Source of the DNA: Methanobacteriota archaeon
GTDB taxonomy: Archaea; Thermoplasmatota; Poseidoniia; Poseidoniales; Thalassarchaeaceae
Length of the DNA stretch: 64,000 nucleotides
Reading direction: 5' to 3'
Assembly: GCA_002718995.2 (NCBI GenBank)
Contig: PBGL02000010.1
Coordinates: 44,948 to 108,947 of the forward strand
Position numbers and translations under genes: made by a program. Shown piece after piece: positions 1 to 9,366 of the stretch. Every line of letters begins with the position of its first letter. Position 1 is the stretch's first letter. A model generated the notes under the pieces. That model was not told the DNA's origin, did not search any database, and saw only the letters and a program-made list of their open reading frames with translations.

Positions 1-446
1 GGTGCTGAGACGAGCGAGTCCCTTTGCTGGAGGACGAGGTCGCGGAACTGGTTTGCGTTTTTCACACCAGTTAGTATGAAAGGTGCTGCACCAGCGGTCT
101 CGAACTGCATCCTGACAACTCCGAATGCGTTCAGTATTGGTCCCTCGTGAATGGACACGTCCGTAAGTTTGTCCAGAGGGATATTTTGCTGCTTCTTGAA
201 TAGCCAGCCCATTCTCATATTGATGGAGCGGTCAGTAAGGGCCCCACTCATGTGCTCAAACTGCTTCTTGTGTACAAGCCAGCCAAATGGAACCCAAAAT
301 AGCATCACTACGATTCCGACTACTGAAACCAGGAGGCCAAAATTTGCTGACATCCACCAGTAGATGATGATCTTCCTATCAAACTCTACGTCCATAATTT
401 TGCCACTGTCGGCGTAACTGGGTTGCACCTGGATTGCTTCATCCAT
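1..446 (-). CDS. PH-domain (bPH2/DUF304-like) membrane protein, partial
   Basis: The window edge cuts off the 3' end; 148 residues are visible. I translated it from the reverse strand. After about 28 polar residues there is a long hydrophobic stretch (about residues 29-57, including WWMSANFGLLVSVVGIV) that can make one or two membrane helices. A soluble part follows with LTDRSINMRMGWLFKKQQNI and PLDKLTDVSIHEGP, the pattern of bacterial-type PH (YdbS/YdbT) domains. The family sits at the membrane; its precise role is unknown. The ATG at 446 is the first in frame. The gene lies 31 bases after nadE on the same strand and could be its last operon partner. Confidence 0.7.
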   Translation of the reverse strand, partial: MDEAIQVQPSYADSGKIMDVEFDRKIIIYWWMSANFGLLVSVVGIVVMLFWVPFGWLVHKKQFEHMSGALTDRSINMRMGWLFKKQQNIPLDKLTDVSIHEGPILNAFGVVRMQFETAGAAPFILTGVKNANQFRDLVLQQRDSLVSA

Positions 447-477
447 GGCATAGGGGGTGAGCAGGATGTAATTTAAT

Positions 478-1254
478 TCAGTGGTCATCCCTGCTGAATA
501 CCGGAATTGGCTTCATTTTATGCGAATTGGTGCTGTTTAGGTGGAGGTACCTATCCATGACCTTCCTCTGCCTATCTGTTAGTTCGGCACCCGATGGGCT
601 CTCCGTCTCCCTCATTGCCCACTCCAATTCTCCGTAAGTTGCACCTATCTGCTCCTCATCGGTTCTGCCATCATCCCATAGCCCGTCAGTGGGAGCTGCA
701 TCTCTTATCTCCTGGATAACCCCGAGGACCTCGGCCAGAGAATATACTTCTGACTTGTACAGGTCAGCAATGGGAGAAATATCTACTCCCCCATCGCCAT
801 ACTTGGTGAAGAAGCCGACACCGAAATCCTCGATCTTGTTCCCGGTGCCAACCACTATTCCATTGTTAGAGCCTGCAATGGAATACAGGGCTGTCATCCT
901 GAGCCTGGCCCTAGTATTAGCCAAGGCTAGTTTATCCACTCCCTTGTCAATTAGTTCGGAGCTTATTGAATCAAAAGTCCCGGTGAGGTCAATAATGTGG
1001 CTTTCCACATTTTCCCAATTCGAGGATAGCCATCCTATGTGCTGATTGGAAAGATCGTACTGAGAGGAGTCCTGGTGAATAGGCATGTTGAGGGCGATGG
1101 TCCTCAGCCCAGTGTTGGCACAAAGGGCAGAAGTGACTGCAGAATCTATCCCGCCCGACACGCCCACCACCAATGTGGAGATGTCGTTTTTTCTTGCGTA
1201 ATCCATTATCCAAGCAGATATCTGCCCGGAGAGCTTTTTCCAATCCTCCATCAT
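478..1254 (-). CDS. nadE: NAD+ synthetase (NadE)
   Basis: Makes NAD+ from deamido-NAD+, ATP and an amino donor, the last step of NAD synthesis. The ATP-pyrophosphatase P-loop SGGIDS lies near residues 33-38, followed by family blocks ANTRARLRM, GTGNKIEDFGVGFFTKYGDG and PIADLYKSEV. Length (258 residues) fits the short ammonia-dependent class with no glutaminase domain. An ATG pair at 1254 and 1251 follows a GGTGGT ribosome-binding site; a GTG at 1260 is less likely. The preceding HMA-DUF4396 gene ends six bases upstream, so the two are probably co-transcribed. Confidence 0.93.
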   Translation of the reverse strand: MMEDWKKLSGQISAWIMDYARKNDISTLVVGVSGGIDSAVTSALCANTGLRTIALNMPIHQDSSQYDLSNQHIGWLSSNWENVESHIIDLTGTFDSISSELIDKGVDKLALANTRARLRMTALYSIAGSNNGIVVGTGNKIEDFGVGFFTKYGDGGVDISPIADLYKSEVYSLAEVLGVIQEIRDAAPTDGLWDDGRTDEEQIGATYGELEWAMRETESPSGAELTDRQRKVMDRYLHLNSTNSHKMKPIPVFSRDDH

Positions 1255-1260
1255 TACCAC

Positions 1261-1908
1261 CTAATGACAAGCTACCCCGTACTTCTTCAGACGCCAGTAA
1301 TTGTATGGCCATGGAGTCAAGAACCCAGCCACTAGCATTGGCACGATTACCCACAAAGTCAGCTTGGCCCCTCCTGTCAGAACAACATCAACAATATTCA
1401 TCGCCGCTTCCATCGAAATCATCGAAATCAATGACATTCCAATCGCGACTCTGAAAGCTTCCTTCAATGCCATTTGGGCTGACAGGATTACAGTCTCAAG
1501 GGCGATAGAGGTCATTATTCCATTGAACATCGCAAGCAGCATTATGGACATTGTAGACCAGCCAAGGGCATCTAGATAAGGAATAAATTGGAATGCAGCA
1601 ATGGTACCAAAATCACCAATTGAACATCCGACCAAGCACCACTTGGTATTGTGAGCAGACTGCCTCCAGACGGGTCCATCCGTCCAATCGAAGGGAGCTT
1701 CCTCCCCATCGACTGAATACCCCGACTCGAGAATTGCCTTGACCATCGATGTCCTGTCTGCCCCATCATGCTCGATCACAGCCAATCCTGTTTCATGAGA
1801 TACCTCGACTGAAGTGATGCCCTCTACCACGGACAGTGCTGATGACACATTTCCAGAGCAACCTGTGCAAGTCATCCCACCGACTGAAATTGTGGTGGTT
1901 TGCGACAT
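1261..1908 (-). CDS. Heavy-metal-associated domain fused to DUF4396 membrane domain
   Basis: The first 70 residues form a copper-chaperone-like HMA domain with the metal site GGMTCTGCSGNV. The rest is a DUF4396-type membrane part opening with SAHNTKWCLVGCSIGDF, followed by four or so hydrophobic helices, and ends in WPYNYWRLKKYG. The combination suggests delivery or movement of a soft metal such as copper at the membrane, but no transport mechanism is established for DUF4396, so the substrate is an inference. It is transcribed divergently from ileS and just ahead of nadE. ATG at 1908. Confidence 0.75.
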   Translation of the reverse strand: MSQTTTISVGGMTCTGCSGNVSSALSVVEGITSVEVSHETGLAVIEHDGADRTSMVKAILESGYSVDGEEAPFDWTDGPVWRQSAHNTKWCLVGCSIGDFGTIAAFQFIPYLDALGWSTMSIMLLAMFNGIMTSIALETVILSAQMALKEAFRVAIGMSLISMISMEAAMNIVDVVLTGGAKLTLWVIVPMLVAGFLTPWPYNYWRLKKYGVACH

Positions 1909-1947
1909 GATTGCTCGTCTCGTTTGACCTTATTGAATGCTACTAAG

Positions 1948-1970
1948 GAGATATATCGCCCTTCGGGCGA
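1948..1970. promoter_or_regulatory. TATA-like element and hairpin between DUF4396 gene and ileS
   Basis: In the 102-base divergent gap, a TATA-like GATATAT (1950-1956) runs into a perfect six-pair hairpin, TCGCCC-TTC-GGGCGA (1956-1970). It is placed to affect ileS, whose likely ATG is at 2011. Function is not shown by sequence. Confidence 0.4.
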
Positions 1971-2010
1971 CCGAGTCATATTCAATACGGCATCGACGGT
2001 CGCATTACCG

Positions 2011-5000
2011 ATGGGAGTGCCTGAGCCCGCCGGAGACCTCGACCCGGTTTCCCTAGAGAACTCCCTAATTGGGCTCTGGGGGAAGGAGGGTACGTTTGCT
2101 CATTCCATAGATGCGCGAAGAGAATCCGGTAGCACTTTCACGTTCCTTGAGGGGCCGCCAACTGCCAATGGAAAGCCCGGAATACATCACGTAATCTCTA
2201 GGCTGTTCAAGGACATGGTTTGCAGATGGAAAACGATGGAGGGACATGTGGTCGAAAGGAAGGCTGGATGGGATACTCACGGACTCCCCGTGGAAATCGA
2301 AGTACAGAAGCAGCTAGACCTTATGTCGAATGAGGCCATTGAAGAGTACGGAATGGAGGCTTTCAATAAGAAATGCAAGGAGAGTGTTTGGACCTACGAG
2401 GAAGCTTGGAGGGAGATGACAGAAAGAATGGCATTCTGGGTCGACATGAATGACCCCTATGTCACACTCCATGACGAATACATAGAGTCAGCATGGTGGT
2501 CCCTGAAGCAGATGTTCGACAAGGGGCTTCTGTTTAGGGGGCACAAAGTTCTGCCTTACTGCCCCCAGACAGGTACCAGCTATTCCAGTCACGAGGTCTC
2601 TCTTGGATACAAAGAGGTTTCAGAACCTGCAGTATTTGTCAAATTTCAACTGGCGGGGGACGATGCTAGCGTACTGGCATGGACCACCACTCCATGGACC
2701 CTGCCTGGGAATGTGGGCCTTGCAGTAGGCCCCGATGTCACGTACTGTAGAGTCCGCATCACAGCTGAGCCTTCGGGGAGTTGGGAGGGCAGAGGTGGGG
2801 CTGAAGTCGGAGAAGAGCTGATTCTGGCCAAGGACCTAGTTGGGACTGTACTCAGGAATCAAATTGAGGTTGTTTCTGAATTCACCGGTTCTGAATTGAT
2901 CGGTAGATCATACAATCCACTTTTCCCGGGAGCAATAGATGGCTCTGGCCACGAGAATGCCTGGACAATTGTTGGTGCTGATTTCGTCACCACGACCGAC
3001 GGAACCGGTGTCGTTCATACTGCAGTGATGTACGGAGAGGATGACTACAGGCTCGGAATGGAGGTTGGATTCCCCGCCCAACACACCGTTGGAATGGATG
3101 GCAAGTTTGTCTCCGGGACCCATGAGATTCTTGATGGCAAGTACGTGAAGGACTGCGATGACTCAATCATCAATTTACTAAATGATCAGGGGCAGCTGTA
3201 CAGGGAGCATGAATACACTCATGACTATCCTCACTGCTGGAGGACCGATCACCCGTTACTGTACTATGCAATGGACAGTTGGTTCGTCAGAATGACTGCA
3301 GTCAGAGATCAGATATCGCAGTACAACTCAGAAGTGGAATGGGCGCCAGAGTGGACTGGTAGCAAAAGAATGGGCGAGTGGCTTTCGAACATAAAGGACT
3401 GGGCAATCAGCCGAGAGAGATACTGGGGAACTCCTATCCCGGTCTGGATTTGTCCGGAATGCGGCAGTGAGCATTGTGTTGGGAGTATTGAGGAAATGGC
3501 TTCCATGAAGACCAGTTCTTCTCCGATGCCGCCAGAGCTCCACAGGCCATATGTGGACGAAGTAAGGCTTCACTGTACTACTGAAGGATGCAATGGCGAG
3601 ATGATAAGAGAGCCTTATGTTATGGATTGCTGGTTTGACTCTGGATGCGCCACATTTGCCCAGTGGCACTACCCGTTTGAAAACCGGGATAAGTTCGATG
3701 GGGCGTTTCCCGTGGATTACATCTGCGAGGCAGTGGACCAGACAAGAGGATGGTTCTACTCCCTCCTTGCAGTTTCAACAACAGTTTTCGATAGCATCTG
3801 CTACAAGAGATGCCTCTCACTTGGCCACATCTTGGACAAGGAGGGTAAGAAGATGAGTAAGTCCAAGGGTAACGTGGTGGATCCGTGGGACCACTTCAAC
3901 AAGGAGGGAGCGGATTCTATTCGCTGGTACATGACAACTCAGAGTGCCCCCTGGTCGCCCACGAACTTCGATCCGAATGGAGTAAGGGAGTCTTATGCGA
4001 AGATGTTCCTAACTCTGTGGAATGTGTATCGATTCCATGTAGACTATGCCGCACTAGATGGTTTCGACCCAGATGACGGGAATACATTCGTACCGGTTTC
4101 GGAGAGGAGCCCTTTGGATCGCTGGATCTTATCCAGGGTCGCTTCAATGTCTGAGGAATACCACGATCACTTCGTGGCATGGGACTTCCATAAGGGAGGC
4201 AGGGAACTAGAGTCGTTCGTGGTTAATGATCTATCTAATTGGTACGTGAGGAGATCAAGAAGGAGATTATGGGATGAAGGGGAGAGTTCGGATAAGAGAT
4301 CTTGTCAGCATACCTTGCACGAGGTGTTGCTGATCGTATGTAGGCTTATGGCCCCAGTTTCACCCTTCATCCCAGACTCAATCCACAGGGGCCTCATGGG
4401 CTCATCCGTGCACTTGGCAGATTGGCCAGTGGGTTCCGAATTAGTCGAGAGGAGCCTGCCCCCCATCGATCAAGCCCTGGAGCGGGAGATGGATCTTGTC
4501 AGATCATTGGCAGAGACGGGGAGAAGGGTCAGAGTTGAGGCAGGGAGGAGGCAGCGACTTCCATGCAGGAACGGCTGGATTGTCGGAGGACCCGATATTT
4601 CCCAGTTCCATGATATCCTTGCAGAGGAGTTGAATGTAGAGGAATTGACTACTGAAGATGATTTAGACCGATTCCAGAAGATAGAGGTCCACCCTAACAG
4701 AAAGGCCCTGGGTGCCAAGTGCAGGGGCGATCTGCCAGCCGTTCTATCTGAGATAGAAAATGCTGACTCAGAGGCTCTGCTTCTGGAGGTTGAGGCTGGA
4801 ATAGCCGCCCTTGCTGGATATGAGATTACCTCAGAAGATATAGAGATCAGGAGAGTCGAGAAAGAGGGTTATGCCGCGTCAACGTTATCTGAATACGGAG
4901 ATGTTTCCCTGGTCCTAGACATGGGCATAGATGACGAGCTACTTTCGAAGGGACTGGCAAGAGACATCATTCGGAGGGTACAGGCGAAGAGGAAGGACCT

Positions 5001-5190
5001 GGATCTCGAAATTGAGGCTACAATATCGCTTTCCGTGTGGACTCGGGGACTGGACCTCTCCAAGGGAGATTGGGAGAGGCTAGTTACGGAAACTCGAGCC
5101 AGTAATTTCACGATTAATGAGGGCGAATATCCGGAAGTTTCTGAGGAGTTCGAGGTTGACGGGGTTTCCGTTAGATTCGTAATCTCCTAG
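2011..5190 (+). CDS. ileS: Isoleucyl-tRNA synthetase
   Basis: Charges tRNA-Ile with isoleucine. Class I signatures are present: the HIGH-equivalent GKPGIHH (about residues 55-60), in the form used by the eukaryote-like type 2 IleRS group; ERKAGWDTHGLPVEIEVQKQ; the editing-domain block TTTPWTLPGN; and KMSKSKGN at about 614-621. The 1059-residue length is normal, including an anticodon-binding and C-terminal region. I chose the ATG at 2011 because the frame upstream runs into the divergent gene and its promoter and has no family similarity. Type 2 enzymes are generally the mupirocin-insensitive kind; that is family knowledge. Confidence 0.95.
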   Translation: MGVPEPAGDLDPVSLENSLIGLWGKEGTFAHSIDARRESGSTFTFLEGPPTANGKPGIHHVISRLFKDMVCRWKTMEGHVVERKAGWDTHGLPVEIEVQKQLDLMSNEAIEEYGMEAFNKKCKESVWTYEEAWREMTERMAFWVDMNDPYVTLHDEYIESAWWSLKQMFDKGLLFRGHKVLPYCPQTGTSYSSHEVSLGYKEVSEPAVFVKFQLAGDDASVLAWTTTPWTLPGNVGLAVGPDVTYCRVRITAEPSGSWEGRGGAEVGEELILAKDLVGTVLRNQIEVVSEFTGSELIGRSYNPLFPGAIDGSGHENAWTIVGADFVTTTDGTGVVHTAVMYGEDDYRLGMEVGFPAQHTVGMDGKFVSGTHEILDGKYVKDCDDSIINLLNDQGQLYREHEYTHDYPHCWRTDHPLLYYAMDSWFVRMTAVRDQISQYNSEVEWAPEWTGSKRMGEWLSNIKDWAISRERYWGTPIPVWICPECGSEHCVGSIEEMASMKTSSSPMPPELHRPYVDEVRLHCTTEGCNGEMIREPYVMDCWFDSGCATFAQWHYPFENRDKFDGAFPVDYICEAVDQTRGWFYSLLAVSTTVFDSICYKRCLSLGHILDKEGKKMSKSKGNVVDPWDHFNKEGADSIRWYMTTQSAPWSPTNFDPNGVRESYAKMFLTLWNVYRFHVDYAALDGFDPDDGNTFVPVSERSPLDRWILSRVASMSEEYHDHFVAWDFHKGGRELESFVVNDLSNWYVRRSRRRLWDEGESSDKRSCQHTLHEVLLIVCRLMAPVSPFIPDSIHRGLMGSSVHLADWPVGSELVERSLPPIDQALEREMDLVRSLAETGRRVRVEAGRRQRLPCRNGWIVGGPDISQFHDILAEELNVEELTTEDDLDRFQKIEVHPNRKALGAKCRGDLPAVLSEIENADSEALLLEVEAGIAALAGYEITSEDIEIRRVEKEGYAASTLSEYGDVSLVLDMGIDDELLSKGLARDIIRRVQAKRKDLDLEIEATISLSVWTRGLDLSKGDWERLVTETRASNFTINEGEYPEVSEEFEVDGVSVRFVIS

Positions 5191-6650
5191 AATATTGGCG
5201 TCTGAGAAATGTACTCCGCCGGTAGCATTAGCTCCAGCCCGAATAGCGGATCAGGATCTGAAGAGTCGTGGTATGCAATGAATGCCCCTCCATCTGGCAA
5301 AATCCCCATGCTGGCAAAGTCGAATCTAATATCGTTCCCAGCGCCCGAAGTAGAGTCGAGGTCGCCCTGTCCCAAATATGTCCTAGAGTCGGGGCTCATG
5401 CTGTCTGAGAATCCCCTCACATGCCATGCTAGATCGACATCTGGTCCAGAAGAGCTCTGGTATCGAACATTGAGGATGAACAAATCATGAGCCCCATTTG
5501 AGTGGAACTCCCATTCCTCCAACTCAGTGGCTTCGGATGAGAGGTCGTAGGATTGGTTGCTCCAGCTTTCACCGCCGTCCCATGAGATCAGGTGAGTGAG
5601 TAGGGTTCCACTCGCAAACACGCAATGTAGTGCAGTTGATGAGTCGAACGCGCAATATTGGGAAGGGAGAGAAGAGCCGTTCAGGGTCACGCCGGTCCAC
5701 CAATTGAGTGATGTATCCAGGAATGCGTCCCTCCCGTCGATGAAGTAATCTGGGAAATATAGGCCGCCCGAAGGGACGGGGAAAGCCCTCATCTCCTTGT
5801 GCGGCTTAGTGAAGTCCCACTCCGGCCCTAATTCAAGGGGGTCCAGATCGACCTCCATAACATCAAGATTAGCGTCTCTATCAGGGAATCCGAAGTAGTC
5901 GTAATTCAGTCCGTCGGTTGAAATCTGGCCCCCAATGTTCTGGACTTGGTGCCAGAAGTTCGAAATCACCAGACTGGCCCATGGACCGTTGCCATACAGG
6001 CCGCCGTTAATGGGACCGATGACTTCTACTTGCCATGACCTATCGTAGAAGGGCTCTGGCGTCCTATTGAAGCACCAGCTCCATTCTTCGTCATCGGAAT
6101 CGTAGAGGAATGCATAGAACTGGTCTGCCCCACTTGAGCTTGGATAGGGGAACCATCCCATCGAAATAAGATCTCCATTTGTCGCCTGGACTATGCTACC
6201 CTCTCCGAGACCCTCTTGCCCCGGGACAGTGGGCTTGGGCTCCATGCACCCCAGCTGTGAGAATATGGAAGGCCTGTACTCCTCCCAAGTATGTCCTCTA
6301 TCCTCAGACCAAGTAGGGTATTCCCCGCCGAAGTTTAGGATCCAACCTTCCTTGGTGGCGGCAAGGTAGTGCTCGCAGCAGTTCCCGCCCTCCACATTTC
6401 CAAATACTGCCCAAGAGGAATTTCCCCACGTGTCGTTTGAGAATGGTTCGCCTGCTATGAATGGCCTAATGCAGGGAGTGCTGGCACAGGAGTCGACGTG
6501 GCTTGAAGGGGAGTCGACGTATTCCATCCCTGCATCCCAATCAGGGCCGCTGTCCTCAGAGCCGATTACCTCTCCGAAGCATCCCGAAAGTGAGGTGCTA
6601 GCGAGCATTAATGACACGAGAGCGATATGCGCTGCCGAAGTGCCCCTCAT
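5187..6650 (-). CDS. Secreted lipoprotein with BNR/Asp-box repeats
   Basis: The start at ATG 6650 gives a signal sequence ending in the lipobox LSGC (near residue 23), so the protein should be lipid-anchored outside the cell. At least two Asp-box motifs are visible, SEDRGHTW and SWDGGESW, typical of sialidase-like beta-propellers. The body is rich in Trp, Gly and Asp with few charged helices, also fitting a propeller. No sialidase catalytic arginine triad can be assigned, so an enzyme activity is not claimed; a binding or polysaccharide role is equally possible. Its last bases overlap the end of convergent ileS by four. Confidence 0.75.
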   Translation of the reverse strand: MRGTSAAHIALVSLMLASTSLSGCFGEVIGSEDSGPDWDAGMEYVDSPSSHVDSCASTPCIRPFIAGEPFSNDTWGNSSWAVFGNVEGGNCCEHYLAATKEGWILNFGGEYPTWSEDRGHTWEEYRPSIFSQLGCMEPKPTVPGQEGLGEGSIVQATNGDLISMGWFPYPSSSGADQFYAFLYDSDDEEWSWCFNRTPEPFYDRSWQVEVIGPINGGLYGNGPWASLVISNFWHQVQNIGGQISTDGLNYDYFGFPDRDANLDVMEVDLDPLELGPEWDFTKPHKEMRAFPVPSGGLYFPDYFIDGRDAFLDTSLNWWTGVTLNGSSLPSQYCAFDSSTALHCVFASGTLLTHLISWDGGESWSNQSYDLSSEATELEEWEFHSNGAHDLFILNVRYQSSSGPDVDLAWHVRGFSDSMSPDSRTYLGQGDLDSTSGAGNDIRFDFASMGILPDGGAFIAYHDSSDPDPLFGLELMLPAEYISQTPIF

Positions 6651-6749
6651 GAAGACGGGTGGGCAGAGTGCTATTTCGCACTTCGCACGTGGTGGGCCAT
6701 TCAACTTGGTGCGGTGAGGTTCAAAACAAGGGGCGATGCTTGGTGGGTC

Positions 6750-9362
6750 ATGCGTACCTCCGCAGTTGCCGCAGCCTTACTGATAGCGATAACTAGTTTG
6801 GGACCAATTACGCTATCTTCTGGACAGGCTGCACCGGGTGGATCTCCATTCCCAGATCACGTTTTCATCAACGAGATTTACGCATCTCCCAATAGTGAGT
6901 CTTACGGAGGCATAGACTGGAATGGCGATGGGGAGATTGGTCGTTTCTCTAATCAATTCGTAGAGCTTCACAATCCCACTGATGGAGCAGTAGACATTGG
7001 AGGATGGTGGCTTGACGACATAGCCGAAGGCGGCTCCCCCATGTGCAGTATCGCTTGGGGGACCGTTCTCGAACCTGGTGCCTACCTCGTATTCTACAGA
7101 GCGCAGACCAATATCGAATTGGATTACTATGACGGTGATACTGTATCGATCTTGGATGGTTCGGGATCGGTAGTTGACTCTGTCAGCTACGGAGCGGAAG
7201 ATTCTGATTACGGAATCCCCTATGGATATGGGTCTGATGGAAACTGGGCAAAGCTATCTGATGGCAGTCCGACTCCAGGCGGCTCTAACAGTGAGGAATG
7301 GGTAGGAGTTAACCACCTGATGGGCAATTGCTACCCGCCTCAAGATCATGTTCACCGAGGAGAGTATGTTCTCGAGGGTCGAGTCGTTACTATGGTTTCA
7401 CAGAATGACGTTATTGACGATGGGCGTGTCTTGGTGAGAGATGGCATCATTGAGGCTGTTTGGAGTGCATCGGATGAAACTCCTTCTCAGGCAGAGGGAG
7501 TAGTTCATGTGCCAACCAGTGGCACGATATACCCAGGATTTGTTGACCCTCACAACCATGCAAAGTATAACTTGATTCCACTGTGGGATCATGGGACTGA
7601 TGGTTGGGATAATAGGTACCAGTGGCAGTCTTACTCCGGATACAGTGATGCCAAGGATATTGGCTGCTCACTCTATGATTCATCTGCTATGAGATTTGCA
7701 GAGTTGAGGGCGGTCGCCGGAGGAAATACGGCCTTGCAGGGAAGTTCGACTACGGGTACCGATACCTTCGAGACTATGCTCGCTAGGAATATCGAGCTGT
7801 ACAACTTTGGAGGGGATGGCATTTGGACCAAGGTAACTGAATTGGAGTCGGACTACGAAGGCAACCACATCAAGAGCGGGAATTCGTCAGGAGGTCTAAA
7901 TGCATGGTTTATCCATCTCGCAGAGGGTGTTGATGAGTCCAGCAGAGCAGAGTTTGACGTACTAGTGGAGAATGACTTACTTGTTGGCGAGATAGTGGTA
8001 ATTCATGGGACTGGGCTTACTCAGCCGGAGTTCTCTGCTTTGGGCGACGTAGGAGGGAGCCTCGCTTGGTCGCCGACATCAAATCTGCTGCTGTATGGGG
8101 ATACCACGGACATTGCTACGGCGAAAGCTGAGGGAGTCAACATCATGATTGGCCCGGACTGGTCACCTTCGGGCTCCAAAAGCTCCCTGCACGAGCTCAA
8201 AACTGCCGACTGGTGGGATGAAAATGTACTTGGAGATATTTTCACGGATTTCGAAATGTTGCAGACGATCACAACTAACGTAGTAGATGCCATAGGGTGG
8301 TCGGGCAACACAGGGAGGATCATGGAGGGGCTGGCTGCGGACCTAGTGGTCCTAGATACCTTCGAAGCAGATCCATATCGGAATGCTATAGAGGCCATAG
8401 ACCCGGATATCAGACTGGTCGTAGTAGGCGGACTCCCTGTTTTCGGAGACGTCGACATCATGCAAGCTATGGATGACGAAGTTGAGGTCATTGAGGCCGA
8501 GGGTTTCAGAAAGGCGACTGACATTACCTATGATGGAGTTCCTGAGGCCCAGCAAACGTTCGCAGAAATGTTCGCATACCTACAGGAGTGCAATGAAGGG
8601 AAGAGCGTGCCAATTGAGTACCTATTCACACTAGGCGATGAACGTTACTTCGACGTTCTGAATCGCTCTCTGACATTCCAGAAAGACAGGACTATTGATC
8701 TATGGTCCGACTACTACGATATCGAGCTCGACGAAAACGGTCATCGTGTTGGCGGCACTGTTGGCGGGGCTGACCCAATTGAGACGAATCTCACTGGGAA
8801 TAGTGGCAATGGGGGGAATAATGCGCCAGCTACACCGCCTCCCGAACTTCCGACGACATTCTCAACCTTCGGCCCCAGAGGTGGCTACATCCCTCATCCA
8901 ACAACGATATCCGATGGAATTCACATCGAGGATTGTTTGTCCGATTTCGGGAATGGGATGCCAGAAGTTTCTGAGGGGGAGATGATCCTCTGTGGATCCA
9001 TACTAATCGTGATGGAAGACACCGACGAATGTATCTCATCATGGTTCATGACCCAGTTCTGTAATCTTGAGGTATCCGACTCTTTCACGGTGCCAGGAAG
9101 GGTTTGCACCGATGCCATGATTACTTCTTCTGACGAGGAATGGATAGAATGCAGGCATGACGTTGTTTTCATTGAGGCATCTTCGGATGAGGCTCCCAAT
9201 GATCCGAATTATACCGACTCTTCGGATGAATCTTGGTTAGATAGCCCCCTCTACTGGGTTGCGATAATTGCAGCTATAGCTGTGATAATTGGTTCTTTGG
9301 CCATCATCAATAGCAATCTTAGAGAACGCATAACTGCTACCTTGGGACTCGAGGAAGAATAG
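6750..9362 (+). CDS. Surface amidohydrolase with N-terminal lamin-tail domain and C-terminal anchor
   Basis: Starting at ATG 6750 gives an 870-residue exported protein: signal peptide (about 1-27), a lamin-tail domain (about 36-180; FINEIYASPNSES, QFVELHNPTDG, VDSVSYG), an amidohydrolase domain (about 205-590), a cysteine-containing region, and one transmembrane helix near 835-855 with a short basic-acidic tail. The metal-site motif is DPHNH (His268, His270), followed by a later VIHGTGL histidine, IGPDW, and the closing block GRIMEGLAADLVVLD. This matches imidazolonepropionase-like amidohydrolases. Substrate unknown. Such an enzyme displayed outside the cell with a lamin-tail domain is unusual. 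Confidence 0.85.
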   Translation: MRTSAVAAALLIAITSLGPITLSSGQAAPGGSPFPDHVFINEIYASPNSESYGGIDWNGDGEIGRFSNQFVELHNPTDGAVDIGGWWLDDIAEGGSPMCSIAWGTVLEPGAYLVFYRAQTNIELDYYDGDTVSILDGSGSVVDSVSYGAEDSDYGIPYGYGSDGNWAKLSDGSPTPGGSNSEEWVGVNHLMGNCYPPQDHVHRGEYVLEGRVVTMVSQNDVIDDGRVLVRDGIIEAVWSASDETPSQAEGVVHVPTSGTIYPGFVDPHNHAKYNLIPLWDHGTDGWDNRYQWQSYSGYSDAKDIGCSLYDSSAMRFAELRAVAGGNTALQGSSTTGTDTFETMLARNIELYNFGGDGIWTKVTELESDYEGNHIKSGNSSGGLNAWFIHLAEGVDESSRAEFDVLVENDLLVGEIVVIHGTGLTQPEFSALGDVGGSLAWSPTSNLLLYGDTTDIATAKAEGVNIMIGPDWSPSGSKSSLHELKTADWWDENVLGDIFTDFEMLQTITTNVVDAIGWSGNTGRIMEGLAADLVVLDTFEADPYRNAIEAIDPDIRLVVVGGLPVFGDVDIMQAMDDEVEVIEAEGFRKATDITYDGVPEAQQTFAEMFAYLQECNEGKSVPIEYLFTLGDERYFDVLNRSLTFQKDRTIDLWSDYYDIELDENGHRVGGTVGGADPIETNLTGNSGNGGNNAPATPPPELPTTFSTFGPRGGYIPHPTTISDGIHIEDCLSDFGNGMPEVSEGEMILCGSILIVMEDTDECISSWFMTQFCNLEVSDSFTVPGRVCTDAMITSSDEEWIECRHDVVFIEASSDEAPNDPNYTDSSDESWLDSPLYWVAIIAAIAVIIGSLAIINSNLRERITATLGLEEE

Positions 9363-9366
9363 GTAT

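Noticed and set aside
2179..2190. Missing first histidine of the HIGH motif in IleRS
   Set aside because: GIHH is the normal form in type 2 IleRS, so this is not a defect.
8021..8524. 167-residue open frame on the minus strand
   Set aside because: Antisense to the amidohydrolase domain and Ser/Thr/Pro-rich; no start signal.
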